Source: Plantago elongata
Lineage: Eukaryota > Streptophyta > Magnoliopsida > Lamiales > Plantaginaceae
Direction of reading: 5' to 3'
Length of the DNA stretch: 36,838 bases
NCBI GenBank assembly: GCA_036897095.1
Contig: JAYMSP010001055.1
Coordinates: 1-36,838, forward strand
The position numbers and the translations under genes are program-made. Every line of letters begins with the position of its first letter. Positions within the stretch are counted from its first letter, which is position 1. Below, piece by piece: positions 21,099 to 31,057 of the stretch. The notes below the pieces were generated by a model. That model saw only the letters and a program-made list of their open reading frames with translations. It was not told where the DNA came from and ran no database searches.

Positions 21099-21524
21099 AT
21101 GGACACTGAAATCGTAGTGCACCAAGGTGGATGTCACTGTAAACGGGTAAGATGGAAAGTTCGAGCACCACAGAATGTTGTAGCCTGGGATTGCAACTGC
21201 TCGGACTGTTCTATGAGACAAAACATACATTTCGTTGTTCCATCCCAGGATTTCAAGCTGAATGAAGATTCCAAACAGTTTTTGACAACGTACACATTCG
21301 GTACTCACACAGCAAAGCACATTTTCTGCAAAGTTTGCGGGATTACTTCCTTCTACATTCCAAGGAGTAATCCTGATGGTGTAGCAATTACATTCAGATG
21401 TGTAGACCCTGGAACACTAAAGCATGTCGACATTAGGAAATTTGATGGAATGAATTGGGAAAACTCATTTAGTGAGTCTGGCATCTCTTCATTTTCAAAA
21501 CCAAATGCTCAGAAGTCAGAGTGA
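21099..21524 (+). CDS. CENPV: CENP-V/GFA-domain zinc-binding protein
   Basis: A complete 141-residue single-exon reading frame. The protein has the glutathione-dependent formaldehyde-activating (GFA/Mss4-like) fold signature: GGCHC with Cys12 and Cys14, CNCSDC with Cys32, Cys34 and Cys37, and CKVCG with Cys77 and Cys80, plus the conserved DGVAI/F-R stretch. These cysteines bind one structural and one more loosely held zinc in the family. Bacterial GFA was described as helping formaldehyde condense with glutathione, and animal CENP-V binds chromatin and microtubules; the role of the plant members is not settled, so I claim only the fold. Length is normal for plant members. No targeting peptide is seen. 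The ATG is the first after the splice acceptor at 21066. Two AATAAA signals follow at 21576-21581 and 21637-21642. The gene converges on NDUFS1. Confidence 0.9.
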   Translation: MDTEIVVHQGGCHCKRVRWKVRAPQNVVAWDCNCSDCSMRQNIHFVVPSQDFKLNEDSKQFLTTYTFGTHTAKHIFCKVCGITSFYIPRSNPDGVAITFRCVDPGTLKHVDIRKFDGMNWENSFSESGISSFSKPNAQKSE

Positions 21525-21575
21525 TAAGCTGCAAGACACCGGCAACCAAGCTACCAAATGCGACGACGCCTGCTA

Positions 21576-21642
21576 AATAAAGTAGCCTCAAGTCCAGGCA
21601 TGGGACCCCCCAAAAGTTTACCGCTTAGTTAGTGTTAATAAA
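21576..21642 (+). terminator. Polyadenylation signals of the CENP-V-like gene
   Basis: AATAAA occurs at 21576-21581 and 21637-21642, 52 and 113 bases after the stop. Either can serve as the near-upstream element. Confidence 0.5.
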
Positions 21643-22115
21643 GCCTGCACTTTTCTTCAGAAAGTTCTTAAGATTGTATCCCCAACTGTTGTAATTGAAA
21701 CTAGAGTCTTGAGAATGTGTACCCAGATTAGTTCTGTTCTGAATTTAGGGATTTGTATGGAATAATTAGGTGAACATTTCCTATTTAGGGAGTGTAAATA
21801 GGGTATCACCATAGGTAAATGGGAAATTATTGGTGATAGTTAATACCTATTGTAGAATTTTCTTTAAAAAAGAGAGAAATACTCCTATACTGATAAAAGA
21901 TTAGAATTCACCAGAGTTGGGACAACAAAAGGTGTCTTGTCTTCACTTCATCAATCTAAACAAACGCTATAGAGAAATTGATCTCATAAGTCGAGCAAGA
22001 AATGATGATACAAATAAGTTATCTTGCCATTTATAACCACAACAATACTATGGCATTTCCCTGCAAGATACATTATCTGCGTGTTCACGACCTCATAAAT
22101 TTAACAAAAAAGGTC
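21643..22115. other. Convergent intergenic spacer
   Basis: The 3' ends of the CENP-V-like gene (plus) and NDUFS1 (minus) face each other here. No coding region or element recognised. Confidence 0.5.
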
Positions 22116-22121
22116 TTTATT
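22116..22121 (-). terminator. Polyadenylation signal of NDUFS1
   Basis: AATAAA on the minus strand, 22 bases past the stop codon at 22144. This is close to the stop, so a more distal signal could also be used. Confidence 0.5.
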
Positions 22122-22143
22122 GGAAGTATCAAAAACCAAACAC

Positions 22144-25100
22144 TCACTTCTTCAACAACATAGCACTGCACTGTGCCATGATCTTTGACGCCCTTGTGAT
22201 GGCATCAGTCATATAAAAATTGTCGATGACAGTTCCAAAAGGAGTCTTGTCCACCTTCCCCTTAGGTTCTGGTCTCAATGAAACGCTTGAGAATGTCGCC
22301 GGCTCCCTCTCATCAACATTCAAAAGGTTTGGGGCCACTGTCTTTATTCTGGATCTGATAGAAGCGAGGCTGTCATAAGGTAACCCAACACCAGCCACCT
22401 CAGACAAAGCTCTAAGTATTTTCCAGTCATCTCTGGCATCACCAACTGTTGGAACCGCGGGAACAGTCGTTTGAGCACATCCTTCTGTATTTGCATATGT
22501 GCCTTCTTTCTCAGTGAAAGCGGTAGCTGGTAAAATTATATTAGCACGGTAAACACTTTTGTCACCATGGTGGCCTTGGTAAACGACAAATGCATCTTCA
22601 GGAAGTTTATCCAAGTTGATATCATCAGAGCCCATTAAATACAGAAATTTGGCGGATTCAATGCTATTTCCTGATTCTGGTACGAGTCCAAGGTCGAGAG
22701 CTGCAGATTGGGCTGCATTGAGCAGCAATGTGTTCAGGCCGTTCCAATCAGGCCTAATTGCATTTATATTCTTTGCTATTGTTTCAACAACTGAGAAAAT
22801 TGCATCCTTGTCATTTCTTTCGAAGAGACCAGCACCAATGATTATGGCAGGGTTCTTAGCATTTGATAGGACTGAAGAGAATGGATGGCGACCCTCAGCA
22901 AGTTCGACTAGAGTTTCAGGACCCGTGCCAAGATGTTCATGGTCATAGTTGAAATCAGCAGAAGGGCCTACATAACCAACCTTCGCATTTCTGGCTAGAA
23001 CAGTTTTGCGGATTCTGGCATTCACCATTGCAGCTTCCACTCTTGGCTGGCAATTTTAAAAAATAAATCAGCGCTACTTATGAGTATTTCCCAGATGAAC
23101 AGAACTCGCCCATAAATTGATAAAACATAGTGATATCGAGGAGCTGGAGTCCTAATTCATGAAACAAATAACAGAATCCACAAAGTGCACCAAGCATGGG
23201 TGGCTAAAATAATTAATAGAAAAGGCAGAAGGGCTAAAATAAATTGTGGCGGGATATTATTGTTCTCAAATTACTGCACACATCATTAAGGAATAAGGAT
23301 GAACTATAAATCCCTAAGTAGTTTGGTGACATCATAATTTTATGTTCACAAACCTAATATGCGCCAGAGGCCAAAAGTTATTTTCGTTATCAACAGGAAA
23401 CTTCGGTAACTTCTTTAAAAACAGAGGTGCCTTGATAAAACTCAAGTATTATTAAGTGGAGAGGTAGGCATACAGTTGAACAAAATGAGTGTTGCACTTC
23501 AAGTGACAGGAGAAAATGAGATAATACTTTTTTAACAATTCAGATCAGTCAATTTTGCGCAAGCATGCAGAAGATGGCACCTGATGATAATTGACATAGC
23601 AACATTGCACAGAAAGCTTTAATCTTTCTTACAGCAATGCAACTTGCATTAATTAATCAATGCTAGGATATTTCTTGCCAACTGAAACTAAAGTACTAAA
23701 CTATCTAATTACTATAAACTATGGAGAAATATTTAAGATTTGTAATAAACTAATGCAATAGTGCAATTGGACAGAATTTCCCAAGCAAATACTCATTCAC
23801 AGCCTCGTTCTTTAAAGCAGACTCGCAATGAAACTAAATAAATAACAGCATGTATACAACCAACTATGTAACTGTTAGAAAGAAAAATATAATTTCTTCT
23901 TCTGAATGTCATAGCATGCATGAGTGTTGAGTCTGTCAATATATACATGCATTGCATGTGTGAGCAGCTGGGTCTATACATGTACATTTCTAGCCAGATG
24001 AACATATCTCCTCTCAACTGGCTTAGATACTCCCTCTCAAGCTGCAAAACCAAATTACTCAAGTTTTACCTAAACCAAGAAGAGCAAATCATCCGCTACC
24101 TCAACCACACCCTACTTCCACTTAATTTTGCAACTGAGTTCACCGTCGGTTCACTCATCACAACCTTAATACTAAATGAAACACCCAATGTCCACAAAAT
24201 TCTCATCCAATGGTAATGTACTTCATTCACATCTCTGATCTCAGCAAGGAAGGTTGTCTAAAACAGAAACTGCTTAGCCCCGGGACTATTCCTAGGTCCT
24301 AGTATCATACATAGATGATAATAATCTACTCAATCATGAAGACTTGCTGTTCAACACAGCCAATAAAACCGCTGCTTGAAGCTACTTGCTTTCTACTTTG
24401 CAAAACACTAACAGACATAATACATGGAGTAAGGCCATGACAGATTATGTATTGCTGCACTCAGCACACAGTACTAGTACCAACTAACCTTCACATGCGC
24501 ATTTGTGCAAATAGTTAGTTCTCACATGAGCATAAAGACACATTGGAACTAAACCACCCACTGCCAAAGCCTTGCAAACACATAAAGAGGTCTTCTTGAG
24601 GGGAATTATATAAAACCTATACCCAGCCGACAACAGAGAAGTGTACTCGATAGAGTTCAGCGAAGTTTTGATTTTGGGTTAGCCTGAATGCCTAATGTTA
24701 ATACGAAACAATAATCAGCACGTTGTGCAAATTATGCCTAATGTGATGACATGGTAAAACTAGCAAAACATGAGTGATCCAGGTTGTATCAGATCAACAT
24801 TTCTTACCGATGAGTTCTTCAATTCACCATCAAGATCAACAAAAGAAATATTTACCTGTGTGCCAACCAGAAGGAATGCATCCGCCTTCTCCAAGCCACT
24901 GATGCTACTGTTCATTATGTATCCAGAACGCAGGTCAGCATTTGGACTTGGACCATTTCCTTCACACCAAATGTTATTTGAACCCATCCGATTCAACAAA
25001 TCCTTCAATGCCATCATGGATTCGGCATCAGACAACTTGCCAGCAACCCCAACAATCTCTTCTGGTTTAGCTTTGTGAATGACCTCTGCGACCGCTGCAA

Positions 25101-28100
25101 GTGCATCACGCCAGCTCACAACCTTAAAGCGCCCATCAGCACTGCGAATCATAGGATCATTAAGCCTTTGCCTCTTCAAACCATCATAGCAGAAACGTGT
25201 CTTATCAGATATCCATTCTTCATTAATGTCCTGTACATATGTTCCCAAATGTGAACCAACAATTTTGCTGAATAAATTATTTCGCGGCCAAGAGCATTTG
25301 AAGCTAAAAAAACACGTGGTACAGGTCTTTTTGCATAACAATTTATCCAAAATATGAAGTTGATTGAAAGGGATAATAATAATGTTTAGCATGAATGCTT
25401 ATGGAAATACTCGAGAATGAAGCTCAGATAGATATCCCTAAGTGAAAATATTTCTGGAATATAATAATCTTGTATGGTATTGGTGTGTATGCTTTTTCAG
25501 ATATCCATTTTTCAGCTGAGAGAAGGTGGCGGTGACTGAAATCCTAGACAACCAATACTTGTAAAGTTCAGCAGATGAAGAAATAATCATATGATGAGCT
25601 TTTGGCCTATGGAGAGGGATGGTAACTTGCGAGAAACATACACCAACATATCTAATATACAATGCATTGAGTACTGCTCTTTTAGAAAAATGAGCTACTG
25701 TACAAATTTGAAAATTAAAGCTACTGAAATTGATCTCACTGAAGCACTTGTGCAACAAATCTTCTTACCAGGAAGATTTGATGAAGATTGAAAGAATGGT
25801 TCAGACACACCAAGTAATTCTATCATTCACAGTGACACAAAACCCAAATTACCTCATTCAGCCGTGGCACAATTCGCATGACCTCAGGACCTCTACTATC
25901 AATGCGAATATTTGAACCAACTGCATCTGTAACGTCAATACTCTCAGTTCCTTTCAGCTCCCAGTTACGGGCTTTGAAGGCAAAAGGTTTAGAGGTCAGA
26001 GCTCCAACTGGACAAATATCTATCACATTTCCTGAGAGTTCACTTGTCATAAGTTTCTCCACATAAGTCCCAATTTCTTCTCCACTGCCACGGCCCAACA
26101 TGCCAAGATCCTCGGTGCCAGCAATTTCTGAAGCAAATCTTACACACCTAATTGAGGAGCATGCCATGTAAGATTCATTTGTGAGATGCAAGTTCAGAAG
26201 GAGACTAGATTACCAAGAACTGGAGATATTAGCAAGAATTTAATCAATATGATATACATAAATTATCCTCTTAATTTTCAACATCAGTCATGTATAACTG
26301 CAACTCCTACAGTTTCAGAATTATGGATCATGGTAAGAAAGAACAAAACAGTGATAAAACAACTTATTTGCTAATTCAAGTGTGGTCATGCATATTTTTT
26401 TGTTTCCCCTTTTCTTTTCAAGTTATCTATTTCTGAAGCAAATCATTACATCCAAGGATTTAACGAGACGATGATTGATGATAACATTAGCAAACGGAAA
26501 TGGAATGCACATGCTTCTATCTATTTTACAAAAAAATGAAGGAAGAAATAAGGTCCACAAACGAGTAAGCATCAAAAGTCAGAGAAGTCAGAGTGTAGTT
26601 CCACAATAAGCATCAGAAGTCAAAGTATCTACTTTGTGATAAGCTGGAACATTTTTACACACTAGAGCCTAAGTAGTGCACCCCGGAAGAATAGGCACAC
26701 CACACATCTGCTAATAACACAATATGCATGTAGGATGTACAAGCCAGTATATATAGAGATATGAACCTTGTGCATTGGATACACCGCGTCATCACCGTCT
26801 TTACCAATGGACCGAGGTTCTTATCAACAACCGATCTCTTCATATCAGTGAAACGGCCTCGGTCAGAACCAAAAGCCATAGACTGATCCTGGAGATCACA
26901 CTCTCCCCCCTGATCACAAATTGGGCAATCCAATGGATGATTCATTAAAAGGAACTCCATCACACCTTCCCGTGCCTTCTTTGCAATGGGTGTGTCAGTC
27001 TTGATCTTCATTCCTAAAAGCATCAAAAAGGTTTAAAAAATATGACATTAACACTGAAAATCATTACATTTAAGGATTTAACGAGACAATGATGATAATA
27101 TTAGCAAATGGAATAGGAAAGCACATGCTTCTATCCTCTATCTAATACACAGCAGAATGAAGGAAAAATAGGTCCATGAACGAATAAGCATCAGAAGTCA
27201 GAGTGAAGTTCCCTAACAGCAAAATAAGATAATCGCAGAAAATAAGGGTAAATTAAGTGGAAGCTCAAAAACGTTATGGTCAGTGATTAGCTGGGAAATT
27301 TCCATAAAAATATGCAAAGCGCCGAAAGAACTATCAGACACTATTTTTTTTATTTGAGTCACGTTCTCATCAAACCAAGGACAGGTGAAAAAATCATGAG
27401 ATACTGCAAAACGCAATGTGCCAGGCCCACAACAAAAATACTCCCTCCTATTTGTACAGTTGTAGTAATGATGTTTTATCTAATTCCACAATTAGATGAT
27501 TGTGCTTCCAATATTCTTCCTACTAATAATACAAGAGCTAGTTTAAAAATGAAAAATGTGTCACCTTTAAAGTGGACAAAGGTAAGAATGTAACTATTAC
27601 GCAAAAATAATTAGAACTTCAAATTTTTGCAATAAAGTTAAAATTTGCAAGAATGATAATTCTCGGAAATAGGAGGGAGTAAAACGAAAAGGCAGGAAAA
27701 AAAACTATTTCATCTCTGTTTTATGCATCAAGTTCATTTTATTTATTTTTATAATGACTCGATGCTAATGCGGCTAAAGCCTGCAATTGGTGCTGATTAC
27801 AAGACTGTGTGTACCAGGAAATGGTGATCTTAACATTTCAATAAAACTAACGAGTGCAAGATATGTAATGTCTCCCTCTTTCATTCTAACCTCCAACAAG
27901 ATGAATGAACTAATCAACTATTAAACTCAACTTGGCAGCATCTCATCCTTGTTTACTACATGAAGATGAAAGGCTAATTCCTACAATGAGCTACAAACCA
28001 ATAATTACAAAGCCACTTTACTAAATGTAGCTGAGTAAAATCACAATTTGAATACCCCATTAAGCAAACGACGATAAGAAAAAGAAAAGAAAAAAAATAC

Positions 28101-28531
28101 AGAAAGCAAGAACAAGTAATAATTTATTTACCAGGAAGAGCGGGCATAGCACAAGAGGCAACCGGCTTAGGCGACTTCTCGACCTCAACGAGGCACATAC
28201 GGCAGTTTCCGGCAATAGAAAGACGGCTATGGTAGCAGAACCTGGGAATATCAACGCCAGCAACCTCGCAAGCCTGCAGAACAGAAAAGCCCTTAGGGAT
28301 TTTGACTGGATAGCCGTCTACAGTGACCTCGATTGCGTCATCAGGATTGGGGAAATGGACCCTAGCTCCGGCAACTGGAGTCCTGGGAGGGAGATCGGGA
28401 GGTGCAGCGGCGGTAGCGGCTTCGGCGTTGTGGAGGTCGGGAGTGGAGACGATTGCGCGGCGGAGGAGGTGGTGGTAGGGTTTGGCGGATCGATGGAGGA
28501 GTGCACGAGATGCAATTTGACCCAACCCCAT
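22144..28531 (-). CDS. NDUFS1: NADH:ubiquinone oxidoreductase 75 kDa subunit, mitochondrial (complex I)
   Basis: Five coding exons on the minus strand: 28531-28132, 27013-26767, 26147-25853, 25230-24856, 23046-22144. Together they give 2220 bases, 739 residues and a stop; all introns are GT-AG and phases match (1, 2, 0, 0). The protein is the largest peripheral-arm subunit of respiratory complex I and carries electrons from the NADH module toward quinone. Residues 1 to about 50 form an Arg/Ala/Ser-rich mitochondrial presequence. A 2Fe-2S site (N1b) uses Cys99, Cys110, Cys113 and Cys127. His159, Cys163, Cys166 and Cys172 ([14 protein letters not shown]) ligate N5. Cys211, Cys214, Cys217 and Cys261 ([16 protein letters not shown]) ligate N4. 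The rest is the molybdopterin-oxidoreductase-like domain without cofactor. Length is near the usual 740-750. The start ATG has A at -3. The gene converges on the CENP-V-like gene. Confidence 0.97.
23047..24855 (-). other. NDUFS1 intron 4
   Basis: A 1.8-kb intron with donor CACAG/GTAAA and acceptor TTGCCAG/CCAAG. It splits the coding sequence between GTQ and PRVEAAM. No nested gene seen; the short ORFs at 23793-24062 and 23920-24216 are on opposite strands over the same bases and carry no motif. Confidence 0.9.
25231..25852 (-). other. NDUFS1 intron 3
   Basis: A 622-base phase-0 intron between RLNE and DINEEW, with donor AATGAG/GTAATT and acceptor TGTACAG/GAC. No element recognised inside. 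Confidence 0.9.
26148..26766 (-). other. NDUFS1 intron 2, with direct repeat of intron 1 sequence
   Basis: Donor ACAAG/GTTCATA and acceptor CAATTAG/GTGTG. Bases 26441-26603 repeat, in the same orientation, bases 27058-27213 of intron 1. A short copy of the start of exon 3 (ATTTCTGAAGCAAATC on the plus strand) stands at 26429-26444. Confidence 0.85.
27014..28131 (-). other. NDUFS1 intron 1
   Basis: A 1.1-kb phase-1 intron, donor CTTCCTG/GTAAATA and acceptor GCTTTTAG/GAATG. It holds a Stowaway MITE (27441-27679) and one copy of the direct repeat shared with intron 2 (27058-27213). Confidence 0.9.
27441..27679. mobile_element. Stowaway MITE in NDUFS1 intron 1
   Basis: Perfect 13-base terminal inverted repeats, CTCCCTCCTATTT at the left and AAATAGGAGGGAG at the right, flanked by TA on both sides (27439-27440 and 27680-27681). 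Length 239 bases, AT-rich, no coding capacity. The perfect termini make it the youngest Stowaway copy in the window. Confidence 0.95.
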
Positions 28532-28621
28532 TTTTGGAGCTCAATTTCACCAGATTTGATTTGTGAAGAAGAAGAAGCAGAAAACAGAGTCGAGTGATAC
28601 TATTTGTTAAAGAGTTGTGTC

Positions 28622-29049
28622 GTTTACAACAATGGATCGTGTTACTTGTGTTTTCCACACCCTTTTTTTACAGATGCTCGTCGCTTCATCCAGATTCATT
28701 AAGGATACAGGGTTAAGTTTCCGGAGGATATTATTGTAATTTAAATTACTAGTGGTAGGTCGTAAACTTCAACTATTTTATTTGGCTCTACTACTGCTTT
28801 TTTCTTTCTAAGGTTGAGCAACGATTAAAAAAATTACTGGTTCGAGTTTTTACAAACCATAATATGTTGTGACACCACAATACATTTTTCAAGAGAAAAG
28901 TACTAAAACACTATCATTGAAAGTTGTTGTTATATGTCACGTGCATGCTTTATCCTACTTATTGTACGCCACAACAACATCGATCTTTGTATGTGATAGT
29001 ACTATTGAAGTCGGGAGGGGTGTGTGTGTTTGGGGGGAGGGGGGCATTC
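28622..29049. other. Intergenic region upstream of NDUFS1
   Basis: The NDUFS1 promoter (minus strand) lies in the left part; the leader at 28532-28600 is CT-rich (TTCTTCTTCTTC). No clear TATA box. A G-run near 29020-29045 precedes the RNase H remnant. Confidence 0.45.
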
Positions 29050-29460
29050 GGGTGTATCTTGTGAAATGAAGCTAGGAGATGAATTTGGGGATATTCTAAA
29101 AATCTTCGATAATCGATTGTGGAAGAAACTGAGCTTGAAGGCTTGCTTAAGGTTTTGGAAATTGCATGGGAACAATAAATTTCAAAATTTCAGGTGGAAA
29201 CGAAATCATCAATCTTGTTTATTGGATGTCGAAGTTAGCCCACCCTCCTGCAGACTTGGAAGAAAAAGTTCAGAGATGCAATACATTGTTTCGGAATAAT
29301 TGGGATATTGCATTTAAGAAAGTTGATAAGAAAGCAAACCGATGTACGGATCATGCAGCTAGTTTAGACTATAATTGTGAAGGGGATTGTAGATTATGGT
29401 CTAACTCCCCAACATTTGTAATCCCTATTGTGGGCAATATAATGACTTCTAAGCTTATAT
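29050..29460 (+). pseudogene. RNase H-like (RVT_3) remnant of a LINE or related retroelement
   Basis: A broken frame reads ELEGLLKVLEIAWEQ then ISKFQVETKSSILFIGC (about 29125-29235). A second frame continues NEIINLVYWMSKLAHPPADL, NTLFRNNWDIAFKKVDKKAN, and RCTDHAASLDYNCEGDC (about 29200-29395). The order AELxALLxxLxxAW, then a conserved (K)VQVE, then V(D)KKANRCxDHxA is that of plant RNase H-like domains at LINE C-termini. At least one frameshift and one stop separate the parts. It is a small isolated fragment in the plus orientation, pointing at the CHERP-like gene. Confidence 0.65.
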
Positions 29461-29840
29461 ATTTCGTTTTTCTGCCAAAAAAAGAAAGAAAAAAGTTTGT
29501 CGCGATGATGAATCAAAACAGATAGAGCTGTCGCAGATTCTCTCTTTGTGACGAGAATTGTCGATTGGAAATTCATGTCTAGCTTTAAGTGTATAACAAC
29601 GATTTCCAAGCATACTCCGAATTAGAATTTTTTTACTAAAATAACGTTTCACAAAATCATCTTTATTAAAGTGAGTACAAATTATTAATTTCCGAACGAA
29701 CTAAAGTGAACTGATTACTGAGGGTAGCCCAGTTCATCAGGTAGCCCAAGCACCTCAAAATTTTGGTTTTACAAACCCAACTGAAAATTGACATGTTGAC
29801 CAAAGTACACAACCAAAAAAAGAACGCTGCATCCGGACTC
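29461..29840. other. Intergenic DNA, putative promoter of the CHERP-like gene
   Basis: No coding region recognised. The transcription start of the downstream gene probably lies near 29830-29880, in front of the CT/CA-rich leader, but no TATA box is evident. Confidence 0.35.
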
Positions 29841-29849
29841 CCGTTCTTC

Positions 29850-31004
29850 ATTACCAGACCAAATTCACAGTAACAATTTCTTCCTCACACTCACTCGAGC
29901 TTCTCAAAGGTGATGCGCTTTAAGCATATCCTTATTTAAATTGATTGTGCATATAATTCATTATCTAGGGTTTAAAACACTTGATGATTTTGTATGCTCA
30001 CGTTTAAGAGTATTGATTAATTACTGAGGTTTTAGGTTATATTTCAATACTCCGATTTTCAACTAGTTGTGTTCTTTATGGATGCCGGAAGTCCGAAAAT
30101 TGGTGGAAAAATATAGAAGATATTGTTGCAAATGATGTAATTTAACCAATATGGCTGGTATAATGCCAAGGAGTTTCAGCTTAAGAACACTTTAGCTACA
30201 TCATACAAATCGTTGTCGTTTTTGTGATTTAGCTGGTGTTAGTTAGAGAGGCTTTGATCAGCTTAGATCTAGGATAGAGAAGCTACACGTCCTGCATTTC
30301 TCACCTGGTTTACCAATTGAACCTGATTCAGTAGATTTCTCTTACTGAAACTATTATTTGTAGCTTTCAAATTTAAAACGTAAGTTTTGAGATTTGTTCT
30401 TCTATTTACTTACCCGTAGCTTAAGTAATAGCCTATTTTACATCATTATGTACACATAGATGTATTTGTGCCTTTGCGTATATGTGTATTATGTTTGTTA
30501 TCCCCCCTATGTGAGTCAACACTTGGAATTTGGAATTTTCATTTAGTTGAAAGACTAGGAGTCTAGGACAGTTTGCTGGGGAAGAGCCCATTTGAACTGA
30601 AGGAAAGAAGTAAGTTCCATAGTAGATGAAACAACTATTTCTTTTGAAAAAATTAGGATCTTTCCCTGGGCTTGGTTTCTTCTGTGAAAGCCAGGTTATG
30701 CCTTTTAGTGATGTCTCATGATGCAGAGTGCATAATGGATCTGAGCTTCTGAATCGGACATCATTTTCCTGTATAATCACTCCTCTGGATCCACTTTGGT
30801 TCTCTACCTACACGGCTACATGTTTTATGTGGCCCATAATTATCACTGTAGCAAATTACTTAAAATAGTGACTGTTAATATACACACTAGATAGTTATTT
30901 ATTTTGTCTGTCCTTCATTACAGATATCTTAATTGCTGCGTAGAAGTGCTTGTTTTTGTGGGTTGTGATGGACCGGTATTTATTTTATCTATCTTTCATT
31001 ACAG
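29850..31004 (+). other. Probable 5' leader exon and 5'UTR intron of the CHERP-like gene
   Basis: A CT-rich segment (TTCTTCCTCACACTCACTCG) ends with a good donor, CTCAAAG/GTGATG, at 29911-29912. Two equivalent acceptors, CATTACAG, end at 30923 and 31004 because of an 81-base tandem duplication. The intron is therefore about 1.0 or 1.1 kb. Position of the transcription start is a guess. Confidence 0.45.
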
Positions 31005-31057
31005 ATATCTTAGTTGCTGCATAGAAGTGCTTGTTTTTGTGGGTTGTGATGGACCGG
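30896..31057. repeat. 81-bp tandem duplication covering acceptor, leader and start codon
   Basis: Copy 1 is 30896-30976 and copy 2 is 30977-31057. They differ at five positions of 81, all transitions. Each unit carries intron 3' end, CATTACAG acceptor, a 44-base leader and ATGGACCGG. Confidence 0.97.
30968..31024 (+). other. Upstream ORF created by the tandem duplication
   Basis: The first copy of the start codon begins an 18-codon frame, MDRYLFYLSFITDILVAA, that stops at 31022-31024, 24 bases before the main ATG. Its context (G at -3, G at +4) is identical to that of the main start. It is in the mRNA only if the upstream acceptor (30923) is used. Confidence 0.6.

Noticed and set aside
22616-22948. 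110-residue plus-strand ORF within NDUFS1 exon 5
   Set aside because: Antisense shadow of a conserved exon; no independent signals.
23920-24216. 98-residue ORF in NDUFS1 intron 4 as a nested gene
   Set aside because: Overlaps an opposite-strand ORF, carries no motif, and lacks promoter or splice support.
28229-28658. Three long ORFs overlapping NDUFS1 exon 1
   Set aside because: They are other-frame shadows of a GC-rich exon; only the minus-strand frame with the 2Fe-2S cysteines has homology.
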